Assembly (NCBI RefSeq): GCF_001723175.1
Contig: NC_064654.1
Location: forward strand, 3,720,001 to 3,784,000
Length of the DNA stretch: 64,000 bases
Direction of reading: 5' to 3'
Source: Penicillium oxalicum
Lineage: Eukaryota; Ascomycota; Eurotiomycetes; Eurotiales; Aspergillaceae
The notes beneath the pieces are model-generated. The model saw only the letters and a list, made by a program, of their open reading frames with translations, ran no database searches and was not told where the DNA came from. Positions 24,815 through 36,395 of the stretch are shown in pieces. The position numbers and the translations under genes were made by a program. How positions within the stretch are numbered: position 1 is the first letter of the stretch; each line of letters starts with the position of its first letter.

Positions 24815-24966
24815 ACCAACCAAAATCTCGAATCTGTTGATCCGATGTCCATGGGATTACACCGTTGTCAATCAGTGGTGATACAGACAGAAAATAGGCG
24901 CAACGAGTGGACGCTTCCCGACGAGCTTCTCCTGCCGTGCCACACGGTAGGGATTTTACTCTCAAG

Positions 24967-27105
24967 ATGGCACTGGAACAGCAGATGGTGCAGTTCAACC
25001 TCCAGGACTGTCGGCCTTTAGACTTCGACATGGTTATCACGCCGCCTTCGGAAAATGAGCACGAATCACACGATAAGATGGTGAATCCCCCTCGCTACGA
25101 CCGCGGCACCGTTCAGACGCCGCCCAGCCCGAGCGGGCCTGGTCCCGCAGACCCCATGAGCCGAATTTATCGCTTCACGCCTACCCCGACAATGGTGCTG
25201 AATGAATCGCTGCAGATCGTTGAATTATCCGAGAGTTACCTGGCATTGGTACATCGCCGCCGGGAAAACTTACTGACGAGGAGCCTCTACGATCTATCCC
25301 CACATCTCGTGTCCGCCCCAGATGTGGCGTCACTCAGCGGCGTGTTGGCTACTGCCATCTCGACTCGCGCGCCCCAGGTTCTGCAGGTAGCCCCGGCCGC
25401 GAAATACCAGCCGGATCGCCAACTTCGGGTCACACCGATCTTTGAGGGGAATAGTCTGATCTATGTGCTGCTAGAGATGCATCCGATTCAGACTGAACTG
25501 CCCCCATCTCAGTCAGCCGAGCAGGAGATTTCGGAAGAAACCTACAAAGTGCTCATTGACGCCGTGAAGGATTGCGGCATCTTTATGCTGGATACTCGAG
25601 GTCACGTCGCAACGTGGAACAAAGGGGCCTCGATGCTGAGTGGATATTCGACGGACGAGATTTTGGGCCAGCATTTTTCTATTTTCTATGGGGCCGACGA
25701 CCGTGTGGCCCAAAAACCCGCGCGGGAGCTCGAAATGTGTGTGCAGAACGGTAAGGTGGAAGATGAGGGATGGCGGTACCGCAAAGACGGGAGCCGATTT
25801 TGGGCGAACGTGTTGCTCTCCCCGGTCTACCAACAGGGGCGGCTGGCGGGCTTCGCCAAGGTCACTCGCGACCTCACAGAGCGCCGAAGCGCCGAAGCGC
25901 GTTTGATCGAAGCCTATGAAGAATCTTCCAAGATGAAAATGGAGTTCTTGGCGAACATGTCCCACGAATTGCGCACGCCGATGAACGGGATGCTGCTGGC
26001 CCTGACCACGTTGATGAAGACCCCTCTGACTGGAGATCAACAGGAATATGCCTCGATCTTGGAGGACTCGACGACCATCTTGTTGCAGGTCATCAATGAT
26101 GTGTTAGACTACTCCAAGCTTTCCTCGGGGTCTTTCTCATTAACCACTGATGTGTTGAACGTTCCGAGCATCCTCAACGCCGTGGTTCGCAACTGCCAGC
26201 CCTCCTTGAAAGCCGGGGTAGTCCTTGAGTCCACGATCGCCCCGGGCTTCCCTGAAAACACCAAGGGTGACCCATTGCGTTTTCGCCAGGTCCTTCAAAA
26301 CTTGGTTGGAAACGCTGTCAAGTTCACCGAGAAAGGTTATGTACGGGTCAAAGCGTCGTACGCCGTCCATCCCAGTGATTCCCAGGCGTATGTCATCTCC
26401 ATCCAGGTGGAAGACAGCGGCATCGGGGTTCCGGAGACCGCCGCGAACACGCTCTTCACCCCATTCACTCGCTTTGCCGATTCGGCTACCCGGCGTTACC
26501 AGGGGACTGGACTCGGCCTCTCCATCTGCAAAAGTCTTGCTGAACTGATGGATGGTGCCGTTGGTTTTCACAACAATCCCCAGCAACCGGGCAGTGTGTT
26601 TTGGCTGACCGTCAAGATGAGCCGTGTGGAGCGGCCCGTTGCGCGACTCTTCCGAAGCCTCCAATCGTCCGGCGAGTCACCGGTCGTTGATACATCTGTG
26701 ATGTTGCAGAGAGTCGCCGCACAGAAACAGATCCTGTTGGTTGAGGATAACAAAGTCAACCAGACGATCATGCTCAAATTGCTGGGCACCCTCGGATTCC
26801 AAAAGGTGGAGGCTGCGTGGGATGGTGCGGAAGCCGTGAGATTGGTCAAGCAGAAACCCTTGGCGTACCATGTCATCTTGATGGACATTAGCATGCCGGT
26901 GATGGACGGCCTGACCGCGACTGAACAGATCCGCGAGATGAAGGTGAACGTGCCCATCATTGCGCTGACGGGGCATGCCTTGAAGGGAGACGCTGAAACA
27001 TACCTGTCACGAGGCATGGATGACTATATCGCCAAGCCACTCCATCGTCAGCAGATCATCGATGTGTTGTGGAAATGGTGTGGCTCGGACAGCCATGGCA
27101 GTTGA
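24967..27105 (+). CDS. Hybrid sensor histidine kinase (PAS-HisKA-HATPase-REC)
   Basis: Single exon, 712 aa from MALEQQMVQFN, the first in-frame ATG. Domain order: a degenerate PAS (about 65-170); a clear PAS/PAC (195-305, with WNKGASMLSGYSTDEILGQH); and HisKA with phospho-acceptor His333 in MSHELRTPMNG. HATPase follows with N-box NLVGNAVKF (445-453), G1 DSGIGV (483-488) and G2 GTGLGLS (513-519). A receiver domain then carries LLVEDNKVNQ (590-599), phospho-acceptor Asp640 in ILMDISMPVMDG and Lys690. There is no membrane span, so it senses from the cytosol and passes phosphate to an HPt protein (Ypd1 type) and then to Ssk1/Skn7-type regulators; this is known for the family. Length and layout resemble the fungal Fos-1/TcsA group, which is my inference. 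All catalytic residues are intact. Confidence 0.93.
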   Translation: MALEQQMVQFNLQDCRPLDFDMVITPPSENEHESHDKMVNPPRYDRGTVQTPPSPSGPGPADPMSRIYRFTPTPTMVLNESLQIVELSESYLALVHRRRENLLTRSLYDLSPHLVSAPDVASLSGVLATAISTRAPQVLQVAPAAKYQPDRQLRVTPIFEGNSLIYVLLEMHPIQTELPPSQSAEQEISEETYKVLIDAVKDCGIFMLDTRGHVATWNKGASMLSGYSTDEILGQHFSIFYGADDRVAQKPARELEMCVQNGKVEDEGWRYRKDGSRFWANVLLSPVYQQGRLAGFAKVTRDLTERRSAEARLIEAYEESSKMKMEFLANMSHELRTPMNGMLLALTTLMKTPLTGDQQEYASILEDSTTILLQVINDVLDYSKLSSGSFSLTTDVLNVPSILNAVVRNCQPSLKAGVVLESTIAPGFPENTKGDPLRFRQVLQNLVGNAVKFTEKGYVRVKASYAVHPSDSQAYVISIQVEDSGIGVPETAANTLFTPFTRFADSATRRYQGTGLGLSICKSLAELMDGAVGFHNNPQQPGSVFWLTVKMSRVERPVARLFRSLQSSGESPVVDTSVMLQRVAAQKQILLVEDNKVNQTIMLKLLGTLGFQKVEAAWDGAEAVRLVKQKPLAYHVILMDISMPVMDGLTATEQIREMKVNVPIIALTGHALKGDAETYLSRGMDDYIAKPLHRQQIIDVLWKWCGSDSHGS

Positions 27106-27640
27106 TGCGGCTTTGATCCTCTCCACCACCAAAGCCTTTCCGTGCCTCTCAATCGCAGAACAGGGCTCTATACGCCGATTTCACTTTCGGTCTTGACCCG
27201 TCCTCAATACCAAACTCGCGTTCAATTGTACACTGGGGCTGCGGTTCCGGTGTGCATCTCGGACTCCCCAAAATGGCACCTGGTGCCGCGTTGGCCGAAT
27301 GGGCCCGAACGAACACTCCATGCTCTGGCTTTTGGTGGAGGACGTTGCTTCTTCCACACCTAGTACTGGTACCTGCGCTTAGTCCACCCTTTGATGAGTA
27401 TTGGCCGCGCAGACTCAGAATGTGATTCGCGGTCACGCACTCACCCTGTACCCGGTACTGTACATAGCTTATTTCAGGCGGCGGTTATGATCATGCAGGT
27501 GCGGATTACGGGTCAGCCCTTCAAAGCACCGTGAACGCACTCGCGTGTAAGGTTGTTTGCAGCAGCGAGTGATATTAGGCAGGCACCCCCAAACGCTCGC
27601 CGCATGTGGTGGCTTGTCGATTGAGCTCCTGCAGGGACTT

Positions 27641-27671
<31 letters not shown>

Positions 27672-29651
27672 AACTCTCCGCGCCGGATACTATCTCACGT
27701 ATCGTGTCAAGTACTTTGAAGGCCCAATGACGATGGCGCCTTTCGATACCTTAATCAGGAATAAATACTGAAGGTTTCCAACACCTCGAATCTATCTTGA
27801 ACCGTGCACGGTGTCACCTCCCCAGGATGTAAAAAAAAAAGAAAAAACCCGATCCCTTCTTCCTGGGTCGCCGGGTCTATTGTCTCGAGTATTTTCATGG
27901 TCCTTACTACAGGCAATGGTCTTCATCCCCCGATTTGAACGGTGTGCGAATGCATTGCCCATGCGTTACGTCGCATGGGACAGACTTCTCAAATGGCGGT
28001 ATATCTCTCTGTGCGCTCAGGTTCGCGGGCCCATGCCCTTGTAGATTGCTCGCGATGGGCTCCATTCTTCAATCCGTCAGGCTGTCTTGCTGGAGGAGGG
28101 AGAGGTTCAAGAGGCATAGCGTTGAGCAGGTAAGAAACGAGCTCAGTGGAACCAACTTGACATGACGTGCCGTTTGTGTCGTGGGGAAGGTTAACCTTCC
28201 GGGTCATCAAGGTTTCCGTGAATGCCTACTCTTGTTGAAATCATGATCCTTGTTCTTGCAGTTCTCCAGATGTACTTGCGTCAGGTACCGTGAAGATCAC
28301 TGGCTTGTTGCAACCCCCGCAGAAGCTCAGCTGGTCGGTGGTTCCATTTCCCACTGCGCGATGTATGATGGCTTGACATGGGTTTGGTCACTGATAATAT
28401 CCGGGAGTTATTGCCTGTGTCTCTTCTTGGCCTCGATGCCCCGAGTGAGATACTGTCTCACAAGTAGTCCGCAGGATCTGGCATGGCTAATCATCTTGCA
28501 GCGAGACCCTGAAGAACCCACACCGACAGGGCCGTTTAATTTTCTTTTCTCCTATCTTTTCCATCGTCTCCACAACCGAGTCTCTTCCTCTGTTGACTCC
28601 TTCCATGTCTTCCGATGTACCCCACCCGCCAGTTTCCTTTAGTCAAATGTCGACAATGGCAACACCGTCTTGGCAAGTGATTGTTCTTTTGCTTGCCCGC
28701 TCGGAGCAAACTCGCCGTCTACGAGGGTTGTCTATGAGCGAGAGTCCCGGATGCCCATCGTCAGATAACCAATCGTAGGAAATCAATGCCTCGCTGTTTG
28801 GCCCAATAAGAGACGGACGTGCCGTGCGCCCACGACAAACTCAGACAAGCTCGCGATACCCCGCCAAAAGGTTGGCCGGATCGCCCTTCTCTCAATCTCT
28901 CAATGAGGAAGGTGTCCTCCAATTGTACGAGCTGCGCCGTTTTTCTGCAGGGCTTATTGTGCAGGAGAAACAGGGAAAAGATTTCCACTTATCTTCTCCC
29001 GGTCTTATCCTGACCCATCATCGCATGGCGCGATCCCGACCAGATCGTGGATCACGTCGCTTAAGCATCGACGATCGACATTGATAATTTCTTAGCTAGG
29101 GAGGTCATCACTCGCATAGTCGCCATCGGTCCTCTTGTGCACACCAAAAGTCATTCTCTCTCCGTCTGAGCTCCGTTTGCAACGCCGATCGTTGTTGCAC
29201 TCGTTCTGAGTTGATTGCGCCCATGGTGTATCCAATTCACTTCCTACGAGGTCGGTGTGGAGAACGCACTTGATGAGCGAATTCTGAGATTTGACAGGAT
29301 CGTGAACGCAGGCCGTGTCCGCTGTCCGGTGGCAGCCGATATCCAGGCACCCCTCTTTGAGATAATGCAAGTGACCACCAAATTTGGCAAGAATCCTGGA
29401 ATTGGACAGGGGTCACGATGAGGGGAAGAGGGGACAATCAGCGATGGAGCGACGGAGCTCCGGGAGACAGGGCCCACGGCCTGTATAGCCTCGGAGAGAC
29501 TCGTCGTTGAGTCTTACTGGACTGAGGTTTATAATCTTCGTTGTCGGCTTGCTTGCTGTCCCCGGGGGGCTTTTCTTCTTCAGTACCAGCTTGTTTTGCA
29601 TGCCGTATCTCCCCTTGTATTCGTCGCAGAGGAGACCGTTGAATTGCACGC
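27106..29651. other. Intergenic region of 2.5 kb
   Basis: 3' flank of the kinase, then gene-free sequence with a 27-nt C run (27645-27671). Several 60-130-codon frames (e.g. 28250-28642 plus) show no domain or splice logic. TTTATAATC at about 29528-29536 is a possible TATA element 120 bp before the sedolisin start. Confidence 0.4.
27645..27671 (+). repeat. Poly-C run, 27 nt
   Basis: Uninterrupted C homopolymer, the longest homopolymer in the window, 540 bp after the kinase stop. The true length is uncertain because such runs are error-prone. Confidence 0.85.
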
Positions 29652-31937
29652 ATGATGGTCAAGTCTTCAACCTGGCTGCTGCTCGCAGCGGCTACGGCTG
29701 TCATGGCCATGCCCGCTCCCCACGAGTACGAGGTCCATGAGCGTCGAGACCAGGTTCCCGCCTCTTGGACCGACAGCAAGAAGCTCGACGGCTCAGTAAT
29801 GCTGCCCGTTCGAATTGGACTGACACAGTCCAACCTTGATCAAGGACACAATCTCCTGATGGAAATGTCTGTCACTCTACACTTGGACATAGCTCATCTG
29901 AGTCTCCTGCTGACGCTCTCACTGCTGCCCTCAGGTCCGACCCGTCATCTAGCAAGTACGGCAAATACATGACCGAAGCGGAGGTCCACGATTTCTTCGC
30001 GCCTGGTCAGAAGGCGATCGAGGACGTCCGATCCTGGCTTGAATCGTCTGGTATCTCCGGAGACCGTGTCAGTCACTCTGTGAACAAGCAGTGGTTACAG
30101 TTCGAGGCCAGTACCGAGGAGTTGGAGGCGCTTCTTCGCACTGAGTATCGTCTTTACTCGCATGCTCACACTGGCCGATCACACATTGCCTGCCGCGAGT
30201 CAGTTGACCCTTTCACAAGATATGACAGCGGAAATAAAACAAAAACAAAGGGGGGGGGGGGGGAGTAAAGCATCAAACCAACACTAACGTGGATTCATTT
30301 GTCCCAGATATCATATTCCTCGTTCAGTCCGCGAGCATATTGACTTCATCACCCCCGGTATTGTGCCTCGAGAGGTGACAGGCGTCTCTCCCATCGGCAA
30401 AGACAAGCTTAGCAAGCGCCGTGTCCAAGGCAACCCTGCCAAAATTCTCCCTGTTGCACCGGGCCTGATGGAAAAAATTCAAAAGGCGAACCCTTTGGAT
30501 TCTTGTGACACTGCGGTGACCCCCGAGTGTATTCAACGTAGGTGATTTCGGATGCACACCAGCACCTCTGAATGATGAGCAGGCAATTGTTTGAGCGATC
30601 CTCTGACATGAATGTTGCCACAGAGTTGTACAACATTCCCAAGGGTCACTCGGCGACTCCCGGCAATGAGTTGGGCATTTTCGAGGCTCTGGGCGATGTC
30701 TACGCACAAGAGGACCTGGATTTGTTCTTCAAGAACTTTGCACCGTATGCTCCTTCTCTCCCCTCGCCTTCCTTGGCTGATTCGTGTCGCCATGGACCAT
30801 GTGCGCTGACCTTCACGCAGTGAGATCCCCATTGGAACTCATCCCAAGCTCGAGGGAGTTGATGGTGGAGTGGCTCCTACGACACCTGCCAACGCTGGTG
30901 CCGAGTCCGATCTGGATTTCCAGATTTCGTATCCGATCATCTGGCCGCAGAATTCCATCCTCTTCCAAACCGATGACATGGTCTACGAGAGCAACTACAC
31001 TTACCTGGGCTTCCTCAACACCTTTTTGGATGCCATCGATGGCTCGTACTGTAGCGAAGTCTCTCCCCTGGACCCTCCCTATCCGGATCCCGCGCCCGGT
31101 GGCTACAAAGGTCACCTGCAATGTGGAGTTTACAAGAAGCCCACGGTGATTTCCATCTCCTACGGGGGCGCCGAGGCCGATCTGCCCATTTCCTATCAGC
31201 GACGTCAATGCAACGAATTCTTGAAGCTCGGCATTCAGGGCGTCTCCGTGGTCGTTTCGTCAGGCGATTCGGGCGTGCAGGGTGCCCGAGGGGATCCCAC
31301 ACCGAGTAGCTGCCTGGGCCAAACCGGCAAGATCTTTGCGCCCGATTTCCCCGCGAACTGCCCCTATCTGACGGCCGTGGGTGCGACGGTGATCCCAGCC
31401 GGGGCCAAGGCCCAGTCTCACCAGGAAGTGGCCGTGTCTCGCTTCCCGTCGGGGGGTGGCTTCAGCAACATCTACGAGCGTCCTCTGTATCAATCCTGGG
31501 CGGTGGCGAATTACTTTTCCAAGGCCGACCCGGGATATCCCTACTACGAGAGTGTCAACAACCAGAGCTTCGGGGCCCACGGGGGCATTTACAATCGCAT
31601 CGGTCGTGGGTATCCGGACGTGTCTGCCATTGGCGACAATGTGGTGATTTATAACAACCAGACCGCCGTCAAGATCGGGGGTACGTCAGCCTCGGCGCCC
31701 GTTTTTGCGGCGATTCTGGTTCGCATCAACGAGGAACGACTGGCCGTCGGCAAGCCGACCGTGGGATTCGTCAATCCCGTGCTGTATGCGCATCCCGAGG
31801 CCTTTTTTGATGTGACTCAGGGGACCAATCCGGGCTGTGGGACCAAGGGATTCAGTGCCGCGGCGGGTTGGGATCCGTTGACGGGGCTGGGTACTCCGAA
31901 CTACCAAGCTTTGTTGAAGGTGTTTATGGGCCATTGA
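29652..31937 (+). CDS. Sedolisin-family tripeptidyl peptidase (S53), secreted
   Basis: Serine-carboxyl protease that removes tripeptides from N-termini at acid pH after secretion. Five exons, 29652-29866, 29935-30198, 30308-30537, 30624-30744 and 30821-31937, give 648 aa, the normal prepro length. A signal peptide (VKSSTWLLLAAATAVMAMPA) is followed by the S53 prodomain (SDPSSSKYGKYMTEAEVHDF). The mature catalytic residues are visible: Glu305 and Asp309 in AESDLDFQ, an oxyanion-hole Asp in SSGDSGVQG, and nucleophile Ser566 in GGTSASAP. The calcium site is FDVTQGTNPGC plus GWDPLTGLGTPN near the C-terminus. Intron 2 holds a run of 14 G. It is closest in style to the Aspergillus SedB-SedD tripeptidyl peptidases; the exact one cannot be told by eye. 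Confidence 0.94.
30250..30263 (+). repeat. Poly-G run inside sedolisin intron 2
   Basis: Fourteen G's within the 109-nt intron 30199-30307; the splice sites are unaffected. Confidence 0.8.
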
Positions 31938-32940
31938 GTCTGGAGATTTGGAGGGCTGGAGGTGGAGTACGCTTTTCGCCCTCTTTGCTGTTGAGACCGT
32001 GGCCGGGCAGCTCCCGAGTTTCCCGAGCAACAAGCGTCGAAGGAAAAGAAAAAAAAAATCTTTGCATGGGTAGTATGGAGGACAGGACGCGATCCCATCG
32101 GGGCGAGATTTGCTCTTCACCATTTTTTTCACGTGTAGATCTCTCAAAAGAAATCATGAGAAGGCGGAATTCAGCGAGTAGCAGCAGCCACATCAGCCTC
32201 ACCTGCCTGCACCTGATTGGTATGTACCTAATTCAGACTGGGATGGGAAACAGCGCAATAGGGTACAGGAATCGTCAGAGAGGAAACGAGGTAGTACAGT
32301 AGTCACCAAGGTAGCGTAAGGACTACATACGGAGGAGATAGATCAGGAAGTCCATCGCATGTCAGCAGGTGGCGGGGAAAACAATTCCCCCCGATCGCGA
32401 TGCATGACATCAATGCCCGACGGCCATCTGCGACGAGTGGAGCAGTTGGCATGAAGCATCGAACCCTCTCGATCCACGGAACGGGTCCTCATTATTAACC
32501 CGCTCCAATCCACTGCAGTCGCTGGCCTTCAGGATACAGCGGGTGGTCGTTGGAGATGCCACTTGCGAGAGAAGGTCCAGCCGCAAAACATCGGCGGAGC
32601 CACCCCGTTTCAACAAGTTTATTTGGCTCTCCATCTTTGTAGGGGTCAAAACGGCAAATGGATGTCCCACATGGCGTCAGTAATATAGTCATTGGAGTCA
32701 ATAAACTGCCCTTCTTTTTTTTGGCTTGTGTATTGGTGGAGAGTTCCATTTTGCAGAGGAGAAACAGGTCCCCCCCCCCCTCCGTCGCTATTAAACCGGA
32801 GGATCACCCACACGACTCGCCGCGCTCGTGTAATGCTCAAAGAGCTCTTCCGTCCAGTGATTCCAATAATCAATCTTCAGAAATCTTCCCTGACGACACC
32901 TCTCTTCACTCCCCTGTCACGTTCCCTCCACACCACCATC
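31938..32940. other. Intergenic region of 1.0 kb
   Basis: 3' flank of the sedolisin gene and promoter of the aldo-keto reductase gene. TATTAAAC at 32789-32796 is a possible TATA element 145 bp before the next ATG; a C run lies at 32769-32779, and the final 60 bp are C/T-rich. No gene is seen. Confidence 0.45.
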
Positions 32941-34856
32941 ATGTCTCTCGGCAAGAAGGTCACTTTGAACACCGGTGCTCAGATTCCGTGAGTTGCACCC
33001 GGTTGCATACTCGCCCGAGTCATTCCCCCGAGGGTCGCAATTGAGTCACACTGACCGGTCGGTCCATCTAGGCAATTGGGCTTTGGCACCTGGCAATCGG
33101 CCCCCGGCGAGGTGGGCGAGGCCGTTTACGAGGCTCTGAAGGCGGGTTATCGCCATCTGGTATGTTCCGCTTCTTTCCCATATATGTTTGCACTCCCCCG
33201 CGTTCACCATCGGTGGGACATGCACGAGCCGTGTCGACGCTCAGTGTGGAGGCCGCGCTCGCTGGCAAGCTTTGACACTGACGCGGCTTCTAGGATCTTG
33301 CAACCATGTACGTGACAAGCGCCGCCATCGCTGTAAATGCGATAAATCTTCGACCGTTCCGGCCCTCCCTCGCCCATCACACTCGCCCAATTCAGGCTCT
33401 GGGAGAGATGGAGGGAGAGAATGGAAACCGCTAGAATCTGGGGCCCAGGCTAAACAAAATGCTCTGGAGTGCAGCTACCAAAACCAGCGCGAGGTCGCAG
33501 CCGGCATCAAGCGCGCTTTCAAGGAAGTTCCTGGTCTGAAGCGTGAGGACCTTTTCATTGTACGTGGTTTCCCATTGAAGGTCATGGATGTTGACCCCGC
33601 CTTCATTTCGATCGTCAAATTTGCTTGTCATGTCTGGGGCGATTCAATTGCTGACCACGCTGACGTGTTATCCACCGGATTGCAGACCTCTAAACTGTGG
33701 AACAAGTATGCAGACTCCCACTAACACCCTTGTTTCTCTCGGGCCGTGGAAGACTAACAAGACATAGCCAGCACCGCCCCGAGGTCGTGGAGGCTTCCTT
33801 GGATGCCTGCCTTGCCGAGCTAGAGCTTGAATACCTGGACGTGAGTACATCTTTTGACGATTCGTTGAAAATGCAATGAATGCAGCGGCTGACCCATCCC
33901 AGCTCTACCTGGTTCACTGGCCTGTGGCATTCAAGCAAGGAGACGCGTATTTCCCCCGTATTGAAGGCAGCACCGTCGAGGGCGGCGATGTTGTTATCGA
34001 CGACGAGGTTTCCATTGTGGACACCTGGAAGGGTCAGTATCTCCATTCTTTCGCAGAGAAACCCCATCGACGTCCCTCAACCTGTTGTATCTCGTGCTGA
34101 CTCCGCTGTCCGCTCGTGCAACAGCCATGACTCAGCTTCCCAAGAGCAAGGCCCGTGCCGTGGGTGTCTCGAACCACACCATTGAGCACCTTGAGGCTAT
34201 CATCAACGGCACTGGGGTGGTGCCTGCCGCTAACCAGATCGAACGCCACCCAGTCCTGCAGAGCAACGACCTGGTTGAATACTGCCAAAAGAAGGGCATT
34301 CACATCACTGCTTATTCAGTATGTCGATGTTTGCCACCTACCCTCTGGTCTCCGCGCGAGGAAGAAAACTTGACAGACACTGACGACTGGTATCCGACTA
34401 GGCCTTTGGTAACAACGTGATCGGAGCTCCTCTGCTGATTACACGCCCGGAAATTAAGGAAGTGGCCGAGTCGGTCGCCAAGCGGACCGGCCAGGAGGTC
34501 ACTGGGGCCCACGTTATTCTCGCGTGGTCGCAAGTCGGCGGCCACAGCGTGATCCCCAAGTCGGTCACGCCGTCACGCATTCGAGACAACTTCAAGGAGA
34601 TCGAACTCACTCCCGAAGAGGTGGAGAAGATCAGCACCTTGGGCAAGGACCGCAAGCGTTACAACACCCCATTCCCCACTTGTACGTGTTGCCTCCCCCT
34701 CCAGTTGCATATACAGACCACAAATTGCACATCATGCAAGAAACGTGGCAATACTGGCATGGAAACTGACCTGATTGAATAGACAAGCCTCGCTGGAACA
34801 TCAATATCTTCGGTGAGCCCGAGGAGGCGCCTGCCACCTACAAGGTGAAGCTGTGA
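32941..34856 (+). CDS. gldB: Aldo-keto reductase, NADP-dependent glycerol dehydrogenase type (GldB-like)
   Basis: Ten exons join to 334 aa: 32941-32987, 33072-33159, 33294-33307, 33475-33559, 33686-33705, 33768-33840, 33903-34032, 34125-34318, 34402-34681 and 34783-34856. The AKR tetrad is complete: Asp46 and Tyr51 (DLATIY), Lys81 (TSKLWN), His114 (LVHWPV). GTWQSAPGEVGEAVYEALKA and the NADPH-binding IPKSVTPSRIRDNF are present. The overall sequence strongly recalls Aspergillus GldB, which reduces dihydroxyacetone to glycerol during osmotic adaptation; the name rests on that resemblance. Exon 3 (14 nt) encodes the catalytic Asp46 and exon 5 (20 nt) the catalytic Lys81. The Tyr51 codon is at the start of exon 4. 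All introns are GT-AG. The gene is downstream of and parallel to the sedolisin gene. Confidence 0.92.
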
Positions 34857-35603
34857 ATTTGGAACACACCCCTTGAACGTATCTAATGTACGAATGTACG
34901 AATGAATGAGAAAAAAAAAAAACACGCTGACGCACGGCTTGAATTTCCACACAATGACTGATAAATTTTCCCTCGTATTCCGCCTTGACATAGATGTGAT
35001 TGTACTTTACTCACAGTAATGCTACTGCGCTTGCTGAAAATACAAGAAAAAAAAAGCCACCAATAAAACGAGGCTATTTGTCCCTCGGGCCAAAGGTGTC
35101 CGGCGCAATAGGTACAAGACGCAAGGCCCAAGATTATGGCTTGTCTGATCGTGGCAACTGCAGAAACCAATTTCCCTTCGAATCGTTCGGCAGATCTCTT
35201 CGCGAGTTTCATCTTTCATCTTTCATCTCCACATAACTTCCCCGCAATTTGGGGATCGACGCCATCCGCCGTTGCGGAACCAAATGTGTGCAGATGGTCC
35301 TCTCCGCAAAGACGCAGTGAAATGGCCCCAGTTCGTTGGTGGAATTATCCTGTGGCGTGAGACAACCGTCATGAAGGATAGAGATATACCGAGGAGACCG
35401 GAATCGCTGACGAACCCCTTGGACTGAAAGAAAGGGAGAGAAAATGAAAATAAATAAAGCCAGAAAGTCTCACGAGTCAGAAGCTCTTCCATAGAACCTT
35501 TATTGCCAACGCAGAAGTCAGAAACCGTTTCTGAAAAGAGCAGAGCACATGCGCGGGATCAGTTGCTGATCGCTGGACTCGAAGCAAAGCAGGTCAAGTC
35601 ACA
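34857..35603. other. Intergenic region
   Basis: 3' flank of the aldo-keto reductase gene with an A run (34912-34922) and the promoter of the acetylesterase gene; AAATAAATAAAG at about 35447-35458 is A/T-rich. No gene is supported. Confidence 0.4.
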
Positions 35604-36395
35604 ATGTTTGGCGGAATGTCTTTCATATTGTTCCTCACCATCGTGGGTGGGGTGCCAGCACTTCCATGTTCGATCTCTCAATCCGAGAGAATGTCCCCCT
35701 ATTTCATCCTCGCGGGGGATAGTACAACCGCTACGCAATCTTCCAACGGGGGAGGCTGGGGAGATGGATTCCTCAACACGACGCTGTTCCATGGCGCATC
35801 TGGGCACAACTTTGGGCACAATGGAGCCACGACGGTCAGCTTTCGAGCGGGTGGCGATTGGGACAAAGTGCTCACGACGGTCCATGATCTCCGTTGCGAC
35901 TATCATCCGTTCGTGACGATTCAGTTTGGCCATAACGACCAAAAGGCATCCGCCAACATCTCTCTCTCCCAATACACCGCGAATCTGGAGCAGTTGGTCA
36001 AGGACGTCGTCACTGCTGGAGCCACGCCTATTCTAGTGACACCTCTGTCCAGGCGCACCTACGACAACTCCACCGGAAGAACTCTGATTATTGAAAGCCT
36101 CACGGATCAAGCCGCCGCGACCATCACCGCGGCAAAGAAGAGCGGTGCTCACTTGATTGACCTAAATCGCGCCAGCACAAATTATTTGAATGCCATTGGG
36201 CCCGAGAATGCCCACACGTACAATTTAAACCCGACTGACAATACTCATCTCAATATCCAAGGGAGTATAGTGTTTGGTGGCATGGTGGCGGGATTGATAC
36301 AGAGCGCATTCCCAGCGCTGCATGCACAAGGATATCTTCGGGAGAATCGGCGATTGGAGCAAGAAATCCGTCGAGGGATTTATTATTGGCCTTGA
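35604..36395 (+). CDS. Secreted SGNH esterase, rhamnogalacturonan acetylesterase-like (CE12)
   Basis: Single exon, 263 aa. A hydrophobic signal peptide (MSFILFLTIVGGVPALP) precedes the SGNH/GDSL fold. Block I has nucleophile Ser40 in ILAGDSTTATQ, block II GGWGDGF with its Gly, and block III Asn111 in QFGHNDQKA. Block V has Asp212 and His215 in TDNTHLNIQG. The GDSTT start and the DNTHLN end are typical of the CE12 rhamnogalacturonan acetylesterases, which remove acetyl groups from pectic backbone. Length fits the family (about 250 aa). Two in-frame ATGs lie four codons apart, and either works for the signal peptide. The C-terminus (RRLEQEIRRGIYYWP) is a basic helix. Substrate could also be acetylated xylan or another polymer. 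Confidence 0.87.
   Translation: MFGGMSFILFLTIVGGVPALPCSISQSERMSPYFILAGDSTTATQSSNGGGWGDGFLNTTLFHGASGHNFGHNGATTVSFRAGGDWDKVLTTVHDLRCDYHPFVTIQFGHNDQKASANISLSQYTANLEQLVKDVVTAGATPILVTPLSRRTYDNSTGRTLIIESLTDQAAATITAAKKSGAHLIDLNRASTNYLNAIGPENAHTYNLNPTDNTHLNIQGSIVFGGMVAGLIQSAFPALHAQGYLRENRRLEQEIRRGIYYWP

Larger units (their letters stand above)
20164..24966. other. 4.8-kb gene-free region upstream of the histidine kinase
   Basis: No protein gene is supported. The longest frame is 193 codons at 20676-21257 on the minus strand, but it has no domain, splice support or protein-like composition. The right half becomes strongly pyrimidine-rich (23867-23960 and 24490-24540), holds a run of 14 C (24256-24269) and ends in the 84-bp GA repeat. 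This pattern fits a long promoter and a long 5' leader for the kinase gene; a non-coding RNA cannot be excluded. Confidence 0.45.

Noticed and set aside
24907..24966. An upstream GTG start adding 20 residues to the histidine kinase
   Set aside because: Nuclear fungal genes start at ATG; the first in-frame ATG is at 24967.
24584..25040. Minus-strand frames with long Ser-Leu repeats and plus-strand Arg-Glu repeats
   Set aside because: They are direct translations of the GA microsatellite and have no other coding evidence.
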